Below, in pieces: positions 49,951 through 58,663 of a stretch of DNA of 64,000 bases. Below the pieces are notes generated by a model that was not told where the DNA came from, made no database searches, and worked only from the letters and a program-made list of their open reading frames with translations. The stretch covers positions 124,001 to 188,000 of the forward strand of contig NZ_JBMNUX010000002.1 in the NCBI RefSeq assembly GCF_050946515.1, written 5' to 3'. The translations under genes and the position numbers were made by a program. This DNA is from Tractidigestivibacter sp050946515 (GTDB taxonomy: Bacteria > Actinomycetota > Coriobacteriia > Coriobacteriales > Atopobiaceae). Each line of letters opens with the position of its first letter. Within the stretch, counting starts at the first letter, position 1.

Positions 49951-52900
49951 CTACCCAAGCACAACGCCGCCAATCCAGCCCCAGCGCGGCGTGTCGATCT
50001 TGCTGTAAAACGCGAGCCAGTCAGAGAGGGTCGATGTGCGAATGTAGCCCGCGTTGTCGCGAACCTTGCCGCCTCCGATGTAGATGGCGACGTGGCCGTA
50101 GATCCTGCCCAACGTCGTGGGCGACTTCTCGACCGCGACGATCATGCCGGGCTTCAGGTATGAACGGCTGGTGGAGTGGCACCAGGCGCGGCACATGTCG
50201 TTCGCGTTTCCGTAGTAGTAGCCATACCCGGCGCGCTGGAACACCTGAGAGACCCACATCGCGCAATATCCCGAGCCTGGGGAAGCGACCACCTCGGTGG
50301 CGTGGATAACGCGCTTCTGCGCGGCAGAGAAGGTCTCGGTAGTCGTGCGCTCAAACGAGAAGAGCTGGCCGGAGCGCTCCACGTTTTTCGAGACTGAGAC
50401 GTTCGCGCCGTTTTTCGCAGATCCGTTATTGGCACCCATGACCAAGCCCGTGCCAACATTCTTGATGACCGTCTTGCCGCCGTCGCCAATCTGAAAGTCC
50501 CAAAGCTCGCTCTTCGAGCCAGACCAGGCCTCCTGGCGCACGTTGCCCGTCGAAGTGTCGACGTCGAGCACCTTTCCCGAGGCCGCACAAATAAGGACCG
50601 CGTGGCCCGACCTTGCCTTGACGGTGAACTTCTGCGCCGCAGAGTCGTTGGACTCCCAAAGCTGAAGGTTGGCGCCATCGCTAGCAGACGCGCCGCTGAT
50701 GTCGAGGACCGTGCCTGCGCTCGACCTCACGACGTAGGGCTTGCCCAGCTCCACGAGAGAGGTCACGATGGGCACGAGGTGCTGAGCGGCGGACTTCGAA
50801 GCGCGAGAGACGACCATTGCCGCTCCCTGCCCCACCTTGCCGCCCTTCGGCGAGAGCACGCTGCCCGAGCCGACGTTCTTGAACGAGAGGTAGGTGCCGT
50901 TCCAGACGGGAAGCCACGTGTTGGAATCGCTTGCGGCAGTGGCATGGTTGCCAGACTGCACGACCGAGCCGTTCTTTACCGTAAGCCAGCCTCCCGACGA
51001 GGCCGTGCGGATGCGATAGGAGCCTTTGCCCGCAGAGACGAGCTCGAACTTCTGAGCTCTGGTGCCATTTGAGCCCCACAGCTGCACGGTGGCGCCATTC
51101 TCGACGGATGCGCCCGAGACGTCCAGCACCTTGCCCTCGTCGCTCATGGCGGCAAGGCTATAGAGGCCGTCCTCAAGAGGCGCGCATGCCTTGAGCAGCC
51201 ACTTCTGTGCCGTGGTGCCATTCTGCTTCCAGGCCTTCACAGCGGCGCCATTGGCGTCGGTGGCCCCGCTGACGTCGAGAGCCAGCCCGTTTGCCCGGCA
51301 CACGATCGTGATTGTTCCGTCGGCGTTTTTCTTGAGCGCCCAGAGCTGGTTTTCGGTGGGAGAGGTCGCAGACCACTGCTGGACCGTGGTGCCCGAGACG
51401 AGGTTTCCAAGGTCTGCGTCAAGGACCTTGCCCGTATGCATGGCAGAGATTCGATAGAAGCCCTTGGACGAGCTGCCGCTCTCCCACGAGAAGCGCCAGC
51501 GCTGGTTGTTGTCGCCGTTGCGACGGTAGATGACCGTAACGCCGCCGTTGGCCCGCGAGGCGCCGCTCACGTCGAGTGCGCGACCGGAGCCGAGAGCGGA
51601 GACGATGGTGTAGTAGCCGTCAGAGACGAGGCGCTCTCCCGCGACCGCGGAGGCCGAGGGCTTCGAGAGCGTCTCGAAGGCTTGGGCAGCAGTGCCGTTA
51701 GACGCCCACAGCTGGACGTTCGTGCAGTTGCCGTCGGTAGCTCCGCTCACGTCGAGGCAAAGCCCGCGGGCGCTTGCGGGAGAAAGGCGGACGAGGCCGT
51801 CGGACTGCTTGGTAACGGACCAGAGCTGCGTGGCGATGCCCATCTGCGGACGGAGGCAGACGTTGGTGCCCGAGGCGGGCTCGAGCGCGTCGGCCGTCAG
51901 GGCGCTGGAGGAGCCGACAATGCTCACCTTGTAGCAGCGCGAGCTCTTGTCATAGGCAAAGTGCCAGCGTTGGGCACCCGTCATGTTGCTCTCATAGGTC
52001 TGGACGTTGGTGCCGCTGGCCCGCGATCCCCCCTCGGCGTCGACCACCTGCGTGGTGGAGACGGAGGATCGCAGGACGTAGTCGCCGTCCTTTATGGTCT
52101 GGCCGGCACCGCCGGAGGCGTCCATGCGCACGAGGTCGAAGAGCTGCGCAGCCGAGCCGTTGCATCGGTAGAGCCATACGTTCGCGCCATTCTCTTTGCT
52201 CGCGCCAGAAACGTCGAGTGCCAGGTCCCCGTTTGAGAGGGGCGAGAAGACTAGCCCGCTCCCCCGACGCTTGATGCGCCAGAGCTGGGAGGCTGACTCC
52301 TTGTTCTTGGCAGCGAGGCAGACGTTGGTCTGGGCTGACGGGGCAGCCGAGGCTGCGGAGAGCACGACTCCGCTCTTCTTGGTCGAGATCCGATAGGCCT
52401 TTGAGGCCTTGTCGTAAGAAAGGCACCAGAGCTGTGCCGCCGTGGCGTTCCAGTCATAGGACTGCACGTTGGTGCCCTTTCTGAGGTTGCAGCCAGCAAC
52501 GTCGAGAACCTTGTCGTCAGACACATGCGCCTTGATGGCGTAGGTGCCGTCTGCAAACTCCTGGCTAGAGAGGGTGGCAGAGGTCTTGGCCCTTACGGCA
52601 GAAAAGCTCTTGGCTGCGATGCCGTTGGCGGCCGCGGCGTTTGAAGCAGCCTCTTCTGTCTCGCTGCCGCCCTCAGCGACGGCGCTCTCGCTGGCAGCGG
52701 AAGCGCCGTCGTCGGCATTGTTGGCTGCGCTGGCAGCGTGGGAGGAGGAGTCTTTGGTGGAGATGGTTGAATTGCCGGAAGCATTCTTCGTGGCCACGGT
52801 CTCGGAGGCGTCAGACGCCGTCACTCCCGTGCCCTGCGTGGCAGCGTCTTCGCTGGTGGCGTCGGCGCCATCCGTGGCAGCGGCACTGCCTTCGCTTGCG

Positions 52901-53217
52901 GCGTCAGCGCCATCCGTGGCAGCGTCTTCGCTGGCGGCGTCGGCGCCATCCACGGCGGCAGCGCCTTCCGAAGCTGCGGCAGCGGCATCGTCGCTGGAGA
53001 CTCCGACGCTTTCCACGGTCGCAGACTCCGCAGCCGTGCCAGAGGAGGCAGGCGCTTCGTCTTTCTCCTGGGCGAGGGTGTCGGCCTCTTCCACGACCGC
53101 AACTGCCTCGTCGGGCTCTGTCGAAGGCTCTGCAGCAAGCCCCACTCCAGGAGCCGCAGTGGCCATCCCTAGCGCGAGCGCGATCGAGATTGCAATGCGA
53201 GAATGCTTCCTATACAT
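49951..53217 (-). CDS. Secreted multi-lectin protein with C-terminal NlpC/P60- or CHAP-type domain
   Basis: 1088 residues. The N-terminus is a signal peptide (RKHSRIAISIALALGMATAA, cleavage near GLA-A). It is followed by a low-complexity Ala/Ser/Thr/Asp/Glu stretch with near-repeats of the type DGADAASEDAAT to about residue 200. Then come about fifteen QxW-type repeats (AAQLW, AQRW, NQLW, AQKF...), each with LDVxGAS-like segments, equal to about five ricin-type beta-trefoil domains for sugar binding. The last 115 residues form a cysteine-peptidase/amidase domain: Cys in GSGYCAMWVSQVFQ and His in YGHVAIYIGGG. It is probably a cell-surface or released peptidoglycan hydrolase targeted to glycans. 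There is no LPxTG anchor. Confidence 0.82.
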   Translation of the reverse strand: MYRKHSRIAISIALALGMATAAPGVGLAAEPSTEPDEAVAVVEEADTLAQEKDEAPASSGTAAESATVESVGVSSDDAAAAASEGAAAVDGADAASEDAATDGADAASEGSAAATDGADATSEDAATQGTGVTASDASETVATKNASGNSTISTKDSSSHAASAANNADDGASAASESAVAEGGSETEEAASNAAAANGIAAKSFSAVRAKTSATLSSQEFADGTYAIKAHVSDDKVLDVAGCNLRKGTNVQSYDWNATAAQLWCLSYDKASKAYRISTKKSGVVLSAASAAPSAQTNVCLAAKNKESASQLWRIKRRGSGLVFSPLSNGDLALDVSGASKENGANVWLYRCNGSAAQLFDLVRMDASGGAGQTIKDGDYVLRSSVSTTQVVDAEGGSRASGTNVQTYESNMTGAQRWHFAYDKSSRCYKVSIVGSSSALTADALEPASGTNVCLRPQMGIATQLWSVTKQSDGLVRLSPASARGLCLDVSGATDGNCTNVQLWASNGTAAQAFETLSKPSASAVAGERLVSDGYYTIVSALGSGRALDVSGASRANGGVTVIYRRNGDNNQRWRFSWESGSSSKGFYRISAMHTGKVLDADLGNLVSGTTVQQWSATSPTENQLWALKKNADGTITIVCRANGLALDVSGATDANGAAVKAWKQNGTTAQKWLLKACAPLEDGLYSLAAMSDEGKVLDVSGASVENGATVQLWGSNGTRAQKFELVSAGKGSYRIRTASSGGWLTVKNGSVVQSGNHATAASDSNTWLPVWNGTYLSFKNVGSGSVLSPKGGKVGQGAAMVVSRASKSAAQHLVPIVTSLVELGKPYVVRSSAGTVLDISGASASDGANLQLWESNDSAAQKFTVKARSGHAVLICAASGKVLDVDTSTGNVRQEAWSGSKSELWDFQIGDGGKTVIKNVGTGLVMGANNGSAKNGANVSVSKNVERSGQLFSFERTTTETFSAAQKRVIHATEVVASPGSGYCAMWVSQVFQRAGYGYYYGNANDMCRAWCHSTSRSYLKPGMIVAVEKSPTTLGRIYGHVAIYIGGGKVRDNAGYIRTSTLSDWLAFYSKIDTPRWGWIGGVVLG

Positions 53218-53336
53218 CTAATCGGCTTTCTTGTCAGGATTGCTTAAGACTCATGAATTATAGAGCACAATGCCTCAAGAAAGAGCCTCGCAGGACACAG
53301 GCCTCCTCGCGGCAAGCTCCTCCCTGCCAAAAAAAA

Positions 53337-53367
53337 TCCCCGTTTCCGCAGGAGGCGGAAACGGGGA
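53337..53367 (-). terminator. Terminator of ftsH
   Basis: Perfect 13-base stem TCCCCGTTTCCGC/GCGGAAACGGGGA with a 5-base loop. On the minus strand it runs into a T tract of about seven. It is the clearest intrinsic terminator in the window. Confidence 0.92.
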
Positions 53368-53389
53368 CCTTCGAGATGCGCGGGAACGT

Positions 53390-55294
53390 CTACTGCTGCT
53401 GGCTCTGATACGTGGGGGCAAAGCCGTCGTCGCGGTTCAGCATGTTCATGAACTCCTCGCCCGTAATGGTCTCCTTCTTCTGGAGGTAGTGGGCGATCTC
53501 ATGCAGCTTGAAGCGGTTCGCCTTCAGCGTGTTGAGCGCCTGCTGATGCCCTTCTTCCACAAGGCGCTGCACCTCCTCGTCCACCTCGCGGGCAGTGCCC
53601 TCGGAGCAGGTGAGCTCCTCCCCGCCGCCCAGGTAGCGGCTGCGCTGCTGACCAAGCGCGACCATGCCGAACTTGTCGGACATGCCGTACTGGGTGACCA
53701 TGGCGCGGGCGACCTGCGTGGCCTTCTCGATGTCGTTGGAGGCTCCGGTGGTCATCTCGCCAAAGATGAGCTCCTCGGCCGCGCGTCCGCCGCAGAGGAC
53801 CGCGATCTTGTCCTTGGCCTCCTTGCGGGTGGTCAGGAAGTGCTCGTCCTCCTCTACCTGCATCGTGAAGCCAAGGGCACCAGAGGTGCGCGGCACGATC
53901 GTGATCTTGGAGACGGGCGCCGAGCCCTTCTGGGTGGCAGCGACGATGGCATGGCCGGTCTCGTGGTAGGCAACGACTTCCTTCTCGTGCTCGGAAAGCA
54001 CTGTCGACTTCTTCTTCTCGCCGGCGATGACGACGTCCACGGATTCGACGAGGTCTTCCTGTGAGACGCGCCGACGGCCGTTGCGGACGGCGCGAAGGGC
54101 GGCCTCGTTGATGATGTTGGCGAGGTCGGCGCCCGAGGCGCCAGGAGTCGAGCGGGCGATGACGCCGAGGTCGATGCCCGGCTCCATCTTGACGTCGTTG
54201 GCGTGAATCTTGAGGATTGCCTCGCGGCCGGCGAGGTCGGGGAGCTCGACAGGGATTCGGCGGTCGAAGCGGCCGGGACGGAGAAGCGCCGGGTCAAGCG
54301 TCTCGGGGCGGTTGGTCGCAGCGAGGACGACGATGCCCTTGTGGTTGTCAAAGCCGTCCATCTCGGCAAGCAGCTGGTTCAGGGTCTGCTCGCGCTCGTC
54401 GTTGGAGTTGATGGACATGTCGCGCTTCTTGCCGACGGCATCGATCTCGTCGATGAACACGATGCAGGGAGCCTTCTCGTTGGCCTGCTTGAAGAGGTCG
54501 CGAACCTTGGCAGCGCCTCGGCCGACGAACATCTCCACGAACTCGGAGCCGGAGATCTGGAAGAACGGGACGCCAGCCTCGCCTGCAACGGCCTTGGCCA
54601 TGAGGGTCTTGCCCGTGCCCGGAGGGCCGACGAGCAGCGCGCCGCGCGGGCAGCGAGCGCCTATCTCGGTGTACTTCTCGGGGTGCTTGAGGAAGGAGAC
54701 GATCTCTTGCAGCGACTCCTTGGCCTCGTCCTGGCCAGCAACGTCCTTGAAGGTTACGCCGGTCTCCTCGCCCTTGACCTCCTTGGCGTTGGACTTCCCA
54801 AGCCCGCCGCTGCCAAAGCCGCCAAAGCCGCCCCCGCCGAAGTTCATGGACGGCTCGTCGCCCATCTGCTTCTTCATCTGGCGGTTGACCCACCAGCCAA
54901 GCAGGAACAGAAGCAGAAGCGGCAGGCCGTAGGAGATCAGCATGTAGACCCACAGGTTGCCAGAGGTGTCGGGGATGGACGCCGTCATCTCGACGTCGTT
55001 CTCGCGCAGCGTCTCGACGAGGCTGTCGTCGTTGGGCCACTCGTTCGTCTCGTAGATCTTGGCGTCAGACCCCTCGCCTTCGACGAACTGAATCTTGCTC
55101 TCGCTGGTATCAAGCGTCACGGAGTCAACCTTGCCCGCCTCGACGTCGTCGAGGAACTGCGAGTAGCTGACTTCAGTGATCTGAGTGCTCACGAGGCTTG
55201 GATAGAGCGTCTGGCTCACCGCAAGGTACACGATGATTGCTATGAGCACGTAAATCAACATCGATCTACGTCTCTTGTTGTCATCCATATCCAT
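53390..55294 (-). CDS. ftsH: ATP-dependent zinc metalloprotease FtsH
   Basis: 634 residues. Two membrane helices (near 12-30 and 115-133) flank an extracytoplasmic domain. There is a Gly/Phe-rich linker, then the AAA+ module with Walker A VGPPGTGKTLMAKAVAGEAG, Walker B IVFIDEIDA, the SRH ATNRPETLDPALLRPGRFDR, and the zinc site YHETGHAIVA. It degrades misfolded membrane and regulatory proteins. The short C-terminus is Gln-rich. It follows its own upstream region and is not obviously part of an operon with fbp. Confidence 0.96.
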   Translation of the reverse strand: MDMDDNKRRRSMLIYVLIAIIVYLAVSQTLYPSLVSTQITEVSYSQFLDDVEAGKVDSVTLDTSESKIQFVEGEGSDAKIYETNEWPNDDSLVETLRENDVEMTASIPDTSGNLWVYMLISYGLPLLLLFLLGWWVNRQMKKQMGDEPSMNFGGGGFGGFGSGGLGKSNAKEVKGEETGVTFKDVAGQDEAKESLQEIVSFLKHPEKYTEIGARCPRGALLVGPPGTGKTLMAKAVAGEAGVPFFQISGSEFVEMFVGRGAAKVRDLFKQANEKAPCIVFIDEIDAVGKKRDMSINSNDEREQTLNQLLAEMDGFDNHKGIVVLAATNRPETLDPALLRPGRFDRRIPVELPDLAGREAILKIHANDVKMEPGIDLGVIARSTPGASGADLANIINEAALRAVRNGRRRVSQEDLVESVDVVIAGEKKKSTVLSEHEKEVVAYHETGHAIVAATQKGSAPVSKITIVPRTSGALGFTMQVEEDEHFLTTRKEAKDKIAVLCGGRAAEELIFGEMTTGASNDIEKATQVARAMVTQYGMSDKFGMVALGQQRSRYLGGGEELTCSEGTAREVDEEVQRLVEEGHQQALNTLKANRFKLHEIAHYLQKKETITGEEFMNMLNRDDGFAPTYQSQQQ

Positions 55295-55400
55295 AGATGG
55301 TCCCTCCGTTTGGGGTGCCTAAAAATCTAGGACTAACGTACCCCATTGTGGTGGAATTAACATCTTCATTGCTTATACAGAAACACAGTAAGCTGATCGA

Positions 55401-57305
55401 TTATTTTTTGCTGGCGCGTTCGGGGAGCTCGCCGGTGCGATAGGCGTCGAGAAGGGCGCGCAGGTCCGAGAGCTGCGCGCGGATCTGCTTGCCCGTGTCC
55501 GTGTCGTTTATCGTGAGCGGGGTCACCCTCACCTCAAAGCGGTCGTCGTCGCTCGTGATGTCGGCGTTCAGGTCTAGGACGTCCTCGATGGAGCCAAACG
55601 GGCGGTGAGCCTTGATGCGCATGCCTCGCGGGTCCGAGATCAGCGTGTAGCCGGCGATGCCGGTGGTCTTGCGATACGCCTGGCAGAACCCGCCGTCGAT
55701 CACGATGAGCTTGCCCCCGCTCTTGAGCGGGCTCTCCCCCTCTGAGGCATGCACGGGCGTGTGGCCGTTGATGATGTGGCCACGCTCGGGGTCAAGTCCA
55801 AACTCCACCAAGATGCGCTTGCAGACCTCGGGATCCTCGATCAGGCCGAAGTAGGGATCGCGCGGCTCGACCCAGGTTGACTTGTCTTCAAGGTAGGTGC
55901 GCTCGAAGGTCTTGACCGTGCGGCCAGAGAGGGGCGAGAAGCGCCCGCACCACAGGTACCACATCCAGTCAAGCGACATCTGGTCGTGCTCGTGCCAGGC
56001 GCGGCGGGCCAAGCGGTCGGCGTAGTCGTAGTAGTTCTTTCCAGACAACAGCTTGTCCTGGTGGCGGACGGTCCTGAAGGTGCCGTCCTCGTTCATGGGC
56101 ATGCAGGCGTGAAAGAGAAGGTTTCCGTTGGAGACCAGATACGTCGAGCCCTTCTCGTAGAGGAACCCGATGTGGGAGCGGAACTTCTGCGAGGAGCGCA
56201 CAGACTGCATGAGGCCGTTCATGATCTGGCGCTCTTCGTCGCTGAGGGCATAGGGGTCAGACGCGTCGAGCGTCGGGAATTCGCTCGTGCGCATCTTGTA
56301 GTCCTTCTCGCCGATGCGCACCGTGCCTCGCGAGGCGTCCACCTTGTCAAGAAGGAGCCTGTCTTCCATGTGCCAGTTGGGATGGCGCATGATGACCTGC
56401 CCCTCAAGCTTGAAGAGGATGACCGAGATGGCCTTCTCCAGCGGCGTCATGCCATCTTGCTGGACGTAGGTGGACTCGGCAAAAAGAGCCAGCTCGCGGA
56501 GGCTCACGCCATAGGCGCTCTCGAGGATGTTCAGGCTGTCGTAGTGGATGTTGTTGCGGATGACGGCCGCAAGGCAGGCCTCTGAGCCGGCGGCGGCGCC
56601 CATCCAGACGATGTCGTGGTTGCCCCATTGCAGGTCAAGCGAGTGGTACTCCATCAGCCGGTCGATGATCCTGTCCGCGTGGGGGCCACGGTCAAAGATG
56701 TCGCCGACGAAATGCAGGTGATCGACGGCCAGGCGCTTGATGAGCGACGCGAGCGAGCAGATGAAGTCGTCGGCGGAGCCAGTGTCGATGATGGTGTCGA
56801 CGATCCGGCGGTGGTATGCCAGGCGCTCCTCGCGCTCGTCGGGCGAGATGTGCAGGAGCTCGTCAATGATGTAGGCGTATGCGACAGGCATCGCCTTGCG
56901 CACCTTGGAGCGGGTGTAGGAGTCAGAGAGCCGCCGCGCCAGGCGCACGAGGCGCATGAGCGTTATGGCATACCATTCCTCGGTGGCAACGCCCTGCTGG
57001 TGGAGGCGGCGGAGCTTTGCCTCTGGATAGTAGATCAGCGTGCAGAGGTCGGCCTTCTCCTCGCTCGTGAGCTCCATGCTGAAGACGTCGTCGACGCGCT
57101 CGCGAATGACGCCGGAGCAGTTGTTCAGGATGTGCTCGAACGCCTCGTACTCGCCATGGACGTCCGAGACAAAGTGCTCAGTTCCCTTCGGCAAATTGAG
57201 AATTGCCTCGAGATTGATGATTTCTGTATAGGCCGACTGCATCGTCGGGAACTTCTCGGAAAGAAGCTCGAGGTACTTGCGGTCGGTTGGGTCAAGTTGC
57301 TGCAT
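55401..57305 (-). CDS. fbp: Fructose-1,6-bisphosphatase, class III
   Basis: 634 residues from the ATG at 57305, with AAGGAGG 11 bases upstream; a TTG at 57341 is the alternative. Class III signature metal-binding segments are HFVSDVHGEYEAFEHIL, FVGDIFDRGPHADRIID and LQWGNHDIVWMGAA, followed by YKKT-like C-terminal regions (INGHTPVHASEGESPLKSGG). It hydrolyses fructose-1,6-bisphosphate in gluconeogenesis. This large Mn-dependent class is common in Firmicutes and in anaerobic actinobacteria. Confidence 0.93.
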   Translation of the reverse strand: MQQLDPTDRKYLELLSEKFPTMQSAYTEIINLEAILNLPKGTEHFVSDVHGEYEAFEHILNNCSGVIRERVDDVFSMELTSEEKADLCTLIYYPEAKLRRLHQQGVATEEWYAITLMRLVRLARRLSDSYTRSKVRKAMPVAYAYIIDELLHISPDEREERLAYHRRIVDTIIDTGSADDFICSLASLIKRLAVDHLHFVGDIFDRGPHADRIIDRLMEYHSLDLQWGNHDIVWMGAAAGSEACLAAVIRNNIHYDSLNILESAYGVSLRELALFAESTYVQQDGMTPLEKAISVILFKLEGQVIMRHPNWHMEDRLLLDKVDASRGTVRIGEKDYKMRTSEFPTLDASDPYALSDEERQIMNGLMQSVRSSQKFRSHIGFLYEKGSTYLVSNGNLLFHACMPMNEDGTFRTVRHQDKLLSGKNYYDYADRLARRAWHEHDQMSLDWMWYLWCGRFSPLSGRTVKTFERTYLEDKSTWVEPRDPYFGLIEDPEVCKRILVEFGLDPERGHIINGHTPVHASEGESPLKSGGKLIVIDGGFCQAYRKTTGIAGYTLISDPRGMRIKAHRPFGSIEDVLDLNADITSDDDRFEVRVTPLTINDTDTGKQIRAQLSDLRALLDAYRTGELPERASKK

Positions 57306-57432
57306 CGCGGGGATGCCCTCCTTAGGTGCCAAAAGAGACAAGGCAGTTTAGTATGCATCCCCCTCGCATCGGAGCGCTCTCTCCATTCGGCGAGGAGACC
57401 ATCTCGCCATACAAATGGCACCTCGCCCCGCC

Positions 57433-58560
57433 TTATGAGCGCGATGCGCCAGCCAAGATGGAAGAGACGATGCCCTTCGTGAGCGCATAGACCCCTGGCA
57501 TCTTTGACTCGCGCGGTCCCGCAACGTTGAGCGTGATCCCCCTCATGCCAAGGTCTTTCAGCCACTTGAGCGCTCGGGCAGCGTCGTCTTGCACGTCTAC
57601 CCCCTCGAGCACCAGCACGGGGCGCCTGAAGCGACGGGCGAAGAAGACCGTCATCTCCGTCCCGCTCTTTGGCTCAAGGCCGCCAGGCGAGACGATCAAG
57701 GTCGCGTGGCTGTCGCGCACGTTCCAAGCCGTGCGCTCCACGTACCCATCGGTCTTGCCCTCCTTGAGCTCGGGGTACAGCGTTAGGAGGCCGGGGGGCT
57801 CCGGCAGGTCTTCGGCAAGCCCTCCCGGCGGGCACCAGCCGCAGATGGGAACGCCGGCGGCGCGCGCGGCATCAAGGCCTCCCCTGTCAGCACCGGTCTG
57901 CCCGCCCGAGCGAACCTGGGATACGAGCGGCATTCCGTTGATCACGCGAATGGCCTCCGCCTGCTGCTGCGCGATGGTGCCGGAGTCGGTGGGGTCCGCG
58001 GAAAGGGCGAGCTCCCATTCCGCACGGGTGAGGCGCGTGACGTTCTCGGCGTGCTCGACGCCAAGGCTGTCGACGACGGAGGGGACGGTGTGGTGAGGCT
58101 TCATTCCCGCCTTCTCCTGGACGCGGCGGCTGCGCTCGTTTCCCCGGTAGTAGCCTGCCCAGACGGCGTTCAAGCCCAGCTCCATGAAGGCGTGACGGAT
58201 GATGGCAGAGACCGCTTCGGTCATGTAGCCATCGTTCCAATAGGGCTCGGAGATCCAGTAGCCAATCTCGGCCTCGTCGTCGGGAAGCCCCAGCTTAGAG
58301 GAGGATCCGATTGAAAGGGCGATGGCGCCCACGGGCTCGCTGGGGCCGTTCGCGGACTTGATCGTGATGGCGTAGCACTCAGGCACCATGAGCACCTCAT
58401 GGAGCGCCTTCTTGCTCTCCTCGAGCGACGAGTGGGCCTTCCAGCCAGCAGCCGGCCCTACGTCAGGGTTCTTTGCATGGCGATAGAGCGCCTGGGCGTC
58501 GTCCTCGCGCCAGGGCCGAAGGACAAGGCGGGCGGTGCGTATGGGGTGCGAGCAGGGCAT
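57433..58560 (-). CDS. GNAT acetyltransferase fused to a YpsA-type SLOG domain
   Basis: 375 residues. Residues 1 to about 185 are a RimJ/RimL-like GNAT domain (TARLVLRPWREDDAQALYRH, EIGYWISEPYWNDGYMTEAV, NERSRRVQEKAGM). After a short linker, residues about 212-375 match the putative molybdenum-carrier/circularly permuted YpsA branch of the SLOG superfamily: RSGGQTGADRGGLDAARAAG, GWCPPGGLAEDLPEP, RTAWNVRDSHATLIV. SLOG domains bind nucleotides or nucleotide-like ligands. The combination suggests acetylation controlled by, or acting on, a nucleotide ligand. A frameshift or assembly artefact is unlikely because both domains read through in one frame with a good start. Confidence 0.78.
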   Translation of the reverse strand: MPCSHPIRTARLVLRPWREDDAQALYRHAKNPDVGPAAGWKAHSSLEESKKALHEVLMVPECYAITIKSANGPSEPVGAIALSIGSSSKLGLPDDEAEIGYWISEPYWNDGYMTEAVSAIIRHAFMELGLNAVWAGYYRGNERSRRVQEKAGMKPHHTVPSVVDSLGVEHAENVTRLTRAEWELALSADPTDSGTIAQQQAEAIRVINGMPLVSQVRSGGQTGADRGGLDAARAAGVPICGWCPPGGLAEDLPEPPGLLTLYPELKEGKTDGYVERTAWNVRDSHATLIVSPGGLEPKSGTEMTVFFARRFRRPVLVLEGVDVQDDAARALKWLKDLGMRGITLNVAGPRESKMPGVYALTKGIVSSILAGASRS

Positions 58561-58663
58561 GTATCTCCTCTCGGGGAACGGGGCAGCCGAAATCTTGTGC
58601 TCGGGCGCAAGGGTTGGGCGAGAAGGGCCGCCTGCTGCGACGGCAGGCGCTGCCTCTTAGGCG

